From positions 1-42,318 of the IMG/VR virus record IMGVR_UViG_3300032275_000008: a stretch of 42,318 nucleotides of DNA, one strand, 5' to 3'. Each line of letters starts with the position of its first letter. The first letter of the stretch is position 1. Both the position numbers and the translations under genes were made by a program. Of this stretch, positions 37,208 through 42,318 are shown one piece after another. The notes under the pieces are model-generated. The model was not told the origin of the DNA. It did no database searches and worked only from the letters and a program-made list of their open reading frames with translations. The DNA comes from a virus.

Positions 37208-37534
37208 ATGGATTTAGATTCTTTTTATAAAATAGCTGGATTAATTTCTTTTATATTTGCTTTTATAAATTTTTTTATTGTGATTGTAGCTAAAACTTTT
37301 TGGAATTTAACTTTTAAAAGAGTAGAGCTAAAACTTGATGAAGTTGATAGACGAACTACTAAAGAGCAAAAAGATAATGAAGCTTTTAGACACAAATATA
37401 AAACTACTGTCGAAGGTTTATTTGAGCTAATAAAGATAAAATTTGAAGACATGGACAAGAATTTTAAAAATTTTGAAAAGCTTGTTGAAACTCGGATTGA
37501 TTTAGCAATTTCCAAAAACAATGAAAAAAAGTAA
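37208..37534 (+). CDS. Membrane-anchored coiled-coil protein (108 aa)
   Basis: One membrane helix near the N-terminus (LISFIFAFINFFIVIVAKTF) followed by a charged coiled coil (LKLDEVDRRTTKEQKDNEAF). It opens the lysis cluster. It may be a holin/antiholin partner or a membrane regulator; the classical spanins are encoded further on, so it is not needed as one. Confidence 0.55.
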   Translation: MDLDSFYKIAGLISFIFAFINFFIVIVAKTFWNLTFKRVELKLDEVDRRTTKEQKDNEAFRHKYKTTVEGLFELIKIKFEDMDKNFKNFEKLVETRIDLAISKNNEKK

Positions 37535-37564
37535 AAGCCAATTTACTCTTAAAGAGATGAAGAA

Positions 37565-37804
37565 ATGACCGAAAAGATAGGATTTCTACAAGCCGCGTCT
37601 GGCGCTAACTCTTCAAGGAGATTAGCTTTTTTAGTGTGCCAGCCTTTCATCATTTTAGTTGCGCTGTATTTAATTAAGCATCTAGCCCACACTGAACCAA
37701 AAATAGCTTATAAAGTTTTTGTTGCATTTTGTGCCTATTCAAGCTTACTTGGAGGTATGGTAACTTCTGACACACTTTTAAAAATATTCGGCAAAAAGAA
37801 ATGA
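37565..37804 (+). CDS. Holin candidate (79 aa)
   Basis: Two membrane helices (about residues 20-40, FLVCQPFIILVALYLIKHLA, and 48-70, YKVFVAFCAYSSLLGGMVTS), short charged ends and a final FGKKK. Size, topology and place before the spanin genes fit a class II holin that permeabilises the inner membrane. Its last codons overlap the inner spanin start (AAATGACG). Confidence 0.7.
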   Translation: MTEKIGFLQAASGANSSRRLAFLVCQPFIILVALYLIKHLAHTEPKIAYKVFVAFCAYSSLLGGMVTSDTLLKIFGKKK

Positions 37805-38016
37805 CGCGTTATATAATTGCTGTTTTGGTTTTAATTGCAGCTTTAGCAGCGGTATTCTTTGCGGGTAAAAAAGCTGGCAAAGAATCCGAAGTAATTATCC
37901 AGCAAGCTGAAACAATCCAAACTCAACATGAGACAATCCAAACCGTTAAAAAGTCTAAAGTTATTGCTAAAAATAATGCTTCTCTTGAGCGGGATGCGCT
38001 CATTGACAAGCTGTAA
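37801..38016 (+). CDS. Inner-membrane spanin (Rz-like, 71 aa)
   Basis: An N-terminal signal anchor (YIIAVLVLIAALAAVFFAGK) and a periplasmic coiled coil (ESEVIIQQAETIQTQHETIQ) as in Rz proteins, though short. The outer spanin begins inside this gene in another frame, the typical Rz/Rz1 arrangement. With the outer spanin it fuses the inner and outer membranes in the last lysis step. It indicates a Gram-negative host. Confidence 0.78.
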   Translation: MTRYIIAVLVLIAALAAVFFAGKKAGKESEVIIQQAETIQTQHETIQTVKKSKVIAKNNASLERDALIDKL

Positions 38017-38179
38017 GGCAAAAACCATTTACATCCACGATTATTGCATTATCTCTAGCCCTATTACTGCTAACCTAGAGGATAAAGCTGCATTAAAACA
38101 ATCAACTGTCTCAAGAGAGTTTATTGAGAAGATTGTCAACCATAACGATATTTGGAGAGACACTTGCAAATCGAATTAA
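37928..38179 (+). CDS. Outer-membrane spanin lipoprotein (Rz1-like, 83 aa)
   Basis: Basic n-region and hydrophobic core (LKSLKLLLKIMLLLSG) end in the lipobox L-T-S-C, so Cys29 would be lipidated. The mature part (KAKTIYIHDYCIISSPITAN, then VNHNDIWRDTC) shows the familiar Rz1-type order: Cys, D-x-C, PI, and a final HN..W...C. It starts inside the inner spanin gene in a different frame; a later ATG at 37976 would leave a signal without positive charge. Confidence 0.75.
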   Translation: MRQSKPLKSLKLLLKIMLLLSGMRSLTSCKAKTIYIHDYCIISSPITANLEDKAALKQSTVSREFIEKIVNHNDIWRDTCKSN

Positions 38180-38625
38180 TCAGAACAGACTATCACCCAG
38201 AAGCGACAGTTGGACGCATTTTAAAAGAAGGGAAAGAAGTTTGTAAGACCCTTGAGCGCCCCAACTTAAACAACCAAAAAGACAACCCGAATACGAAACA
38301 AAATGAAAGCTCCTGCATCCCAGAGGGGATTTACAAATGTAAAAAATACTCAAGCGCAAAATATCCCGACACATGGGAAATCACAGGAGTTGCTAATCGC
38401 GGCGCCATCCTTTTCCATTCAGCTAATTATGTTTCTCAACTTCTGGGTTGCGTTGCTACCGCGTCATCTATTCAAAACATGGACCCGAAAAATGAAGGTA
38501 AGGTTGCGCCAGAGCAAAAATGGTTAGCATCTCAGTCTAAAGATGCTTTTGCTAAGTTCAAAGCTGCTATGCCTAAAGAATTTAATTTATTAATTACCTC
38601 AGAGCAAACTCTGTGCAAAGCTTAA
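38164..38625 (+). CDS. DUF5675 protein, lysis-cluster enzyme candidate
   Basis: A 153-aa protein matching the DUF5675 pattern: opening QIELIRTDYHPEATVGRILK, CIPEGIYKCKKYSSAKYP, and FHSANYVSQLLGCVATAS. The His (FHSAN) and Cys (LGC) spaced about ten residues apart resemble the active-site pair of L,D-transpeptidase-like folds. No classical lysozyme, amidase or peptidase is found in the window, so this may be the murein-active enzyme; that is inference. TTG at 38164 is preferred as start because GGAGAG lies four bases upstream; an earlier TTG at 38152 lacks a ribosome site. Confidence 0.7.
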   Translation: MQIELIRTDYHPEATVGRILKEGKEVCKTLERPNLNNQKDNPNTKQNESSCIPEGIYKCKKYSSAKYPDTWEITGVANRGAILFHSANYVSQLLGCVATASSIQNMDPKNEGKVAPEQKWLASQSKDAFAKFKAAMPKEFNLLITSEQTLCKA

Positions 38626-38630
38626 ATATT

Positions 38631-38963
38631 ATGGAAAATCTCAAAAATACTGCCACTCAGCTTTTAGATCAAGCAAAAGAAATCTTTAAAACTTTCATCA
38701 ATAAAACACGCTTGCCTAGCCTTGTTTCTTTAATCTTTAAGCCAACCATAGCCGAAGCCCTAAAAGATGCACCTGTTGCCTCTGAAAACTGGGTTAGATT
38801 AGGCTTAGAGAAAACTTGGAAGTATTTTGCTTTGCTTATCGTAGTTCTGTTGGTTTATTTCTTTAAAAGCTCTCTTCAGTTCGTTATTGAGATTGTTGCT
38901 CAATTTGGGATCGTGGCTGTTTTTGGTTTTGCTGGCTACTGGATTTACAAGCAAATCAAATAA
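38631..38963 (+). CDS. Membrane protein at the end of the late block (110 aa)
   Basis: An amphipathic N-terminal part (MENLKNTATQLLDQAKEIFK), then two hydrophobic helices (YFALLIVVLLVYFFK; VIEIVAQFGIVAVFGFAGYW). It may be a second holin-type or structural membrane protein. Last gene of the rightward block; its stop is one base from the stop of the convergent gene. Confidence 0.6.
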   Translation: MENLKNTATQLLDQAKEIFKTFINKTRLPSLVSLIFKPTIAEALKDAPVASENWVRLGLEKTWKYFALLIVVLLVYFFKSSLQFVIEIVAQFGIVAVFGFAGYWIYKQIK

Positions 38964-38964
38964 A

Positions 38965-39900
38965 TCATTTTCTCTTAAGCTCCTCAATATCTTTCTGCAT
39001 TTGCTCGAAGGAGTTAATGAAATCGGTTAGAGTGCAATAATCAATTATTTCTTTTGAATTAAGGCAACCAATAATATCTTGAGGGTACGATCCGATTTCT
39101 GCTAGTCCAATGCTTAAGTCAGCTCTTTTTATTAAAAGCTCCTGCCATCTCAAATCTTCTGGCAACTCGCTAACATCTTTCCAAATACTCACTGGCTCGA
39201 CAAGTTCTTCTTTCATGTCGATTTTAAGCTCTGGTTTCGACATAATATCTTCTTGATATTCAGATTTGTATTTGTGATTGGCATGATACTTTTCCCAGTC
39301 TTCTTGGGTTACTTCTTTCTCAGTTTCCAAAGCATTAATTAAGTTTTGCGCTTTTCGCAAAGTGTAATAAACGCCGTTCTGGCAGAAAGGCCTTACCTTA
39401 GAGAAAAATTTATCATCACAATCTTCACAAGTATCTCCTATTCTTTTCCCCGCCCATGTGTGATTGCACTCAGGTTTTGACAAGAAAAAATCAGGGAAAC
39501 TTTCAAACCAATCTTTTAATTCAGATTTCAACTCCTCCAAAGCCCTTTCAACTTCGTTGACTTCTTCCTTCTTAAAGTCAACTGGATTGGGGGTTTCGTT
39601 TGCTTTCGGCTCATTATCTGCTGGCTCTTTAAAGCGATAATCTTTTTTAAAACTAAAGTCATTCCATCCAGCATTGTAGCCTTCCATGAAATCTTTTGAT
39701 GCAACTTCTGGCACTTCCTCTGGTTTCTGCGAGTTAGAGTCTGGGAGTTCTTCGTATCTGTAATAAAATTGAGTCAGAGAAAGTGGTTCATGCTTTTCAA
39801 AGAAAACTATACCTCCCTCAACACTAGAAACTTTGACAATCAGGTTCGGTGCATCTTGGTGTCTATATCTCTGCCCCACTACCGGTAATTTATTCGTCAT
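38965..39900 (-). CDS. Last leftward gene, multi-part hypothetical (311 aa)
   Basis: The N-terminal 55 residues (MTNKLPVVGQRYRHQDAPNL) resemble the neighbouring 77-aa protein and form a small beta domain. A middle part has SKDFMEGYNAGWNDFSFKKD, then a Cys/His-containing segment (CNHTWAGKRIGDTCEDCDDK) that may bind zinc, and a helical C-terminus. ATG at 39900 follows GAGAAG. The gene starts inside the end of its paralogous neighbour. Function unknown. Confidence 0.6.
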   Translation of the reverse strand: MTNKLPVVGQRYRHQDAPNLIVKVSSVEGGIVFFEKHEPLSLTQFYYRYEELPDSNSQKPEEVPEVASKDFMEGYNAGWNDFSFKKDYRFKEPADNEPKANETPNPVDFKKEEVNEVERALEELKSELKDWFESFPDFFLSKPECNHTWAGKRIGDTCEDCDDKFFSKVRPFCQNGVYYTLRKAQNLINALETEKEVTQEDWEKYHANHKYKSEYQEDIMSKPELKIDMKEELVEPVSIWKDVSELPEDLRWQELLIKRADLSIGLAEIGSYPQDIIGCLNSKEIIDYCTLTDFINSFEQMQKDIEELKRK

Positions 39901-40123
39901 GTGCTTCTCCTTGTTTGTTGAGTTTATCCATAGCTTCTTCACAAATATTACAAAAAGATGCTAGTGGTAGCGGATCACTAGAAACACTGTCATTCTTTTC
40001 AAAATAAACTTTACAAGAAAAATCCTTATCCACGCTAACAACCATCACTATGTCACCGTTGCCACTTCCAAGCTGATTTCTCAATTTATATCTCTTCCCC
40101 ACTACTGGTATTTTATTCACCAT
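39890..40123 (-). CDS. Hypothetical small beta protein, paralogue of the next gene's N-terminus (77 aa)
   Basis: MVNKIPVVGKRYKLRNQLGS onward, with IVMVVSVDKDFSCKVYFEKN, aligns by eye with the first 55 residues of the 311-aa protein (both begin M-x-NK-x-PVVG-x-RY and contain a VYFEK/VFFEK strand). A tandem duplication is likely. GGAG..ATG spacing is good and the start overlaps the coiled-coil gene upstream. Confidence 0.6.
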   Translation of the reverse strand: MVNKIPVVGKRYKLRNQLGSGNGDIVMVVSVDKDFSCKVYFEKNDSVSSDPLPLASFCNICEEAMDKLNKQGEAHDE

Positions 40124-40397
40124 GCTTTTCTCCTCTTCTATTTTTATTAAACGGATCTCTCAAGTCTTCAACTAGCACTGTGAGCCTCTCCACTTTCCCC
40201 TCAAGCTCCTTAACCTTAGCCGCAAGCTTTTGGTTTAGTTTAAGCATGCCGTAATTTATTGATGTTTCTACCTTAGCTAGGAGGGCTTGGTTTTCTGCTT
40301 GAAGCTCAATAATTATTTCTAACGCATCTTTTGCCTTCGGAAGGCCTGTGTAAATCTGTTTAAATTCCGCAATTCTCTCTTCTAGTGTCTGTGTCAT
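40113..40397 (-). CDS. Coiled-coil protein (94 aa)
   Basis: MTQTLEERIAEFKQIYTGLP, then a long coiled coil (EIIIELQAENQALLAKVETS; LAAKVKELEGKVERLTVLVE). Many phages carry similar small coiled coils among early genes. GAGGGGGG precedes the ATG. Function unknown. Confidence 0.6.
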   Translation of the reverse strand: MTQTLEERIAEFKQIYTGLPKAKDALEIIIELQAENQALLAKVETSINYGMLKLNQKLAAKVKELEGKVERLTVLVEDLRDPFNKNRRGEKHGE

Positions 40398-40411
40398 GTT
40401 ATCCCCCCTCG

Positions 40412-40600
40412 TTAAAATGAATTAAGATTAGAAAAAAGTGGGACCGCCTCAAGCTCGACGGAATAGATCTTGCTTACTCCTCCACCTTCTTCGGCCTCTT
40501 TCTTGTAAAATAACACCCTTAACTCTAAGCAACCAGAGTGTTGGCTTGGAATGTGCTTTTCCAATAGCAAGGCTAGTTCTTCGTAAAAGGTTTTGTCCAT
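40412..40600 (-). CDS. Hypothetical protein (62 aa)
   Basis: MDKTFYEELALLLEKHIPSQ followed by two beta strands (CLELRVLFYKKEAEEGGGVS). ATG at 40600 follows GAGGGGGGG. It is the first gene after the structured region at 40641-40829, so that RNA would be in its leader. Function unknown. Confidence 0.55.
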   Translation of the reverse strand: MDKTFYEELALLLEKHIPSQHSGCLELRVLFYKKEAEEGGGVSKIYSVELEAVPLFSNLNSF

Positions 40601-40640
40601 TATCCCCCCCCTCAATTCTAATTAACACCCTCTAAAAGCC

Positions 40641-40829
40641 CCGTGAGAAAAATAATATTCTTTAGTTAATAAAATGCTCACGGAGCCATTGGAGAATATT
40701 AACCCCACAAGCCCTGCAAATTTAGAATAGCAAAATTATAAATTTAACCTGTGGGGCCTTCCCTCATAGCCTACAAATTTCCCTTACGAATTTTTATCCC
40801 AAGCATAACGCTCAGAATATCTAGGCTAT
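40641..40829 (-). ncRNA. Candidate pseudoknotted RNA or leader element
   Basis: The 225-base gap 40601-40825 contains five helices. CCGTGAG 40641-40647/CTCACGG 40677-40683 crosses AATATTC 40654-40660/GAATATT 40694-40700, a pseudoknot. CCCCACA 40703-40709/TGTGGGG 40750-40756 encloses AAATTTA 40718-40724/TAAATTT 40739-40745. ATAGCCTA 40766-40773/TAGGCTAT 40822-40829 closes the third domain and includes the stop codon of the ribbon-helix-helix gene. It could be a small phage RNA, a 3' regulator of that gene, or the leader of the next gene. Sense is assumed from the flanking genes. Confidence 0.55.
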
Positions 40830-40984
40830 AAGGTATTCTTTTTTGCTAACAATTTAATCATTGAAAGCCTAATAAAGCCAGAAACTGACAACCCAGCTTT
40901 TTTTGATAAAACTAGCAATTTCTCATTTTGATTTTCAGTTAGATAAATGTTTCGTCTAATCCCTTTTTTTCTTTCTGCTTTCAT
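40826..40984 (-). CDS. Ribbon-helix-helix DNA-binding protein (52 aa)
   Basis: A basic protein with the Arc/CopG-type pattern: a strand GIRRNIYLTENQNEKL, a helix LLVLSKKAGLS and a second helix SGFIRLSMIKLLAKK. Such proteins bind DNA as dimers through a paired strand. ATG at 40984 follows a promoter holding two direct repeats TTAAACACAC, so it may control itself; the same sequence lies in the promoter at 3865-3897. Likely an early-operon repressor. Confidence 0.75.
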   Translation of the reverse strand: MKAERKKGIRRNIYLTENQNEKLLVLSKKAGLSVSGFIRLSMIKLLAKKNTL

Positions 40985-40998
40985 TTTTTTAGAATTAA

Positions 40999-41036
40999 TT
41001 GTTAAACACACTTTAAACACACCTTTTATAATACAC
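40999..41036 (-). promoter_or_regulatory. Autoregulated promoter of the ribbon-helix-helix gene
   Basis: On the minus strand TTGTGT, 17 bases, then TAAAGT (41015-41010) mirrors the arrangement at 3869-3897. The 21 bases 41006-41026 are identical to 3865-3885. Here the operator is a perfect tandem TTAAACACAC (41002-41011 and 41013-41022), 11 bases apart centre to centre, one helical turn, as suits two ribbon-helix-helix dimers side by side. Confidence 0.6.
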
Positions 41037-41050
41037 AATAGCCTAAATGA

Positions 41051-41413
41051 TTATTTCTCTAATCGCCACCAAGCAGCGCCAAATAAAGCCAAACCCTTTG
41101 CAAGCTTTTTCTGGTGCTTAATAAATTTAACTTCATCAATCCCCTCTTTTGTGACAAAACTCTCAGGAACAAATAGATTCTCCAAACTCCAAATCATTGC
41201 GTCAATTTCCTTGGATAGTTTCTTGCCTATCTTATCATCTTTTTGAAAAGCTTTAAGGAGCGGCAGGATCAAGTCAATCATAGTTCCGTTGAGCTGATTG
41301 ATTTCTTGCTCGTTAAATCCACAACATACTTTTTGAAGCATAAGTTTTACTTTGTATGCACATTGTAGGATAAGTTCTTGTAGGTAGTAGAAGAAGAATC
41401 TAAGTGTTTTCAT
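41051..41413 (-). CDS. Hypothetical helical protein (120 aa)
   Basis: MKTLRFFFYYLQELILQCAY, then charged helices (KDDKIGKKLSKEIDAMIWSL) and an end KGLALFGAAWWRLEK. The N-terminus is hydrophobic but interrupted by charges, so membrane insertion is doubtful. It lies between the nuclease gene and the regulator gene. No family recognised. Confidence 0.55.
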   Translation of the reverse strand: MKTLRFFFYYLQELILQCAYKVKLMLQKVCCGFNEQEINQLNGTMIDLILPLLKAFQKDDKIGKKLSKEIDAMIWSLENLFVPESFVTKEGIDEVKFIKHQKKLAKGLALFGAAWWRLEK

Positions 41414-41424
41414 TTTCTATTAGT

Positions 41425-41997
41425 TTAGTTAAAAAAATTTCTTACTTCTCCAAGAACTACATCTCGAAAAAATATCGGGTTATTAGTGATATACGCATTA
41501 AATCCCATTCCGTTAAGCTTTAAGAACCACTCTAGTTGCTCTTCTCTGATATGAATTGAGCTTGGTGCTGCAATCTTCTTTACCTCACAAAATATGGTAT
41601 CTCTGAGATTAAGACCTTGATTAAAAAGCAGCATTGAACAATCGGGAAAACCTTTGCGACTACCTTCAGCTTTCTTTCTTTTGTAAAGAACCATTCTTTG
41701 GATCTGAGTTAAACTGCCGCCAGCGGTGTCTCCATTGTCATTCTGCACAAATTCTAGCTCATTAAATTTATGCCTAAACTTCATCTCTTGAGCAACTAGA
41801 TTAAACAATTTGTAAAAATATTGTTGCATGTCGCTTTCTTTTAATGCCGCAAACTTAATAATTAGAGTATCATCAGAGGTTTTTGGTCGCTTAGGAATAT
41901 CCTTATTAACAAGTAAATTGATTCTGTCTCTCCAGTAGTGAGGCACTAATTTATCTAAATCTTTTAAATCAATAAATTTCTGTTCGTTATTTTTCAT
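41425..41997 (-). CDS. VRR-NUC domain nuclease
   Basis: A 190-aa protein whose C-terminal half is a VRR-NUC type PD-(D/E)XK nuclease: EGSRKGFPDCSMLLFNQ gives the PD motif, IFCEVKKIAAPSS the (D/E)XK motif, and REEQLEWFLKLNGMGFNAYI the following helix with conserved Gln and Trp. Family members cut branched or flapped DNA (FAN1 domain) and occur widely in phages. It could supply the nuclease step for Bet-mediated recombination or resolve junctions before packaging. The start overlaps the XRE gene by 11 bases. Confidence 0.85.
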   Translation of the reverse strand: MKNNEQKFIDLKDLDKLVPHYWRDRINLLVNKDIPKRPKTSDDTLIIKFAALKESDMQQYFYKLFNLVAQEMKFRHKFNELEFVQNDNGDTAGGSLTQIQRMVLYKRKKAEGSRKGFPDCSMLLFNQGLNLRDTIFCEVKKIAAPSSIHIREEQLEWFLKLNGMGFNAYITNNPIFFRDVVLGEVRNFFN

Positions 41998-42292
41998 ATC
42001 GAATCTTTTTAAAATATTTATGAGGTTGGTTAAAGATAATTTTTTCTACATCTGGCGGAAGTATTCTTGCTAGAGCGCAAAAGTTATCAAACTCATTAGG
42101 TATATTGTACGAGTTGCAAACCATGTTTATTATTTTTAAAGACGGCTTTACTTCTCCGTTTTCAATTAAACAAAGATATGTTGCAGATATTCCTAATTTT
42201 TTAGCCGCTTGACGAAGAGATAAATTTTCATCAACCCTACATAAATTAACTACCGATCCAAATAACTCGAAAGGATATTTATTCTTTACCAT
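41987..42292 (-). CDS. XRE-family helix-turn-helix regulator (101 aa)
   Basis: A Cro/C1-type helix-turn-helix protein: NLSLRQAAKKLGISATYLCL gives the two helices and IENGEVKPS the following turn; a C-terminal extension of about 45 residues (EFDNFCALARILPPDVEKII) is helical. ATG at 42292 is taken as start; a TTG four codons upstream is unlikely. It could control the divergent promoters at 13800-14053, where TGTATGTACA is a dyad. The gene is split by the window ends and is duplicated in part at 1-109. Confidence 0.85.
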   Translation of the reverse strand: MVKNKYPFELFGSVVNLCRVDENLSLRQAAKKLGISATYLCLIENGEVKPSLKIINMVCNSYNIPNEFDNFCALARILPPDVEKIIFNQPHKYFKKIRYEK

Positions 42293-42318
42293 TAAACCCC
42301 GCAAAATACTTTACCCAA
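42184..42318. repeat. Right copy of 135-bp terminal repeat
   Basis: Matches 1-135 with one mismatch (C at 42192 against A at 9). It shows that the ends join to a circle of about 42,183 bp. Confidence 0.95.

Noticed and set aside
38940-38990. Bidirectional terminator between the convergent blocks
   Set aside because: The stops are one base apart and no hairpin with U-tract is visible there.

Overview
This window is essentially one complete genome of a tailed double-stranded DNA phage. The last 135 bases repeat the first 135 with one mismatch, so the molecule closes to a circle of about 42,183 bp, or is an assembly of a circular or terminally redundant genome. The DNA is visibly AT-rich. The tail genes match the P22-type short-tail machine (gp4-like and gp10-like accessory proteins, three internal ejection proteins). 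An overlapping inner/outer spanin pair points to a Gram-negative host. I see no integrase, phage RNA polymerase or DNA polymerase, so the phage probably relies on the host polymerases; its lifestyle is not certain.

Layout: all genes fall into two divergent blocks separated by a control region at 13752-14087. The leftward (early) block runs from 13751 down to 1 and, across the circle junction, from 42292 down to 38965. It carries many small proteins, a DnaB-type helicase with an overlapping loader-like gene, Bet/RecT annealing protein, SSB, a NinB-like protein, a short C5-methyltransferase-like protein, a YopX-family protein, a VRR-NUC nuclease, an XRE regulator and a ribbon-helix-helix regulator. 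Many genes overlap by ATGA or TAATG, which indicates translational coupling. Several genes shorter than 60 codons were found by reading the gaps.

The rightward (late) block runs from 14088 to 38963: small proteins and an HNH/Ref-like protein, small and large terminase, portal, a GroES-like protein, scaffold candidate, major capsid protein, decoration-type proteins, a cupin-like protein, ejection proteins, tail fibre, DUF4376 protein, gp4- and gp10-like tail factors, a small triple-repeat protein, a second fibre-like protein, holin candidate, spanins, a DUF5675 protein and a last membrane protein. The two blocks converge with only one base between their stop codons at 38964.

The most unusual part is 8100-9613, about 1.5 kb almost without genes inside the early block. 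It is GC-richer than its surroundings and full of nested complementary helices, including two sets of crossing helices (pseudoknots), GNRA-type tetraloops readable only on the minus strand, and a tRNA-like element lacking a D-arm. It looks like a giant ornate phage non-coding RNA of the general GOLLD/ROOL kind, with a 44-codon gene in its middle; membership of a known class cannot be decided by eye. A second, smaller pseudoknotted RNA candidate lies at 40641-40829. A shared 21-bp operator-like sequence occurs in two early promoters, one of them in front of the phage's own ribbon-helix-helix gene.
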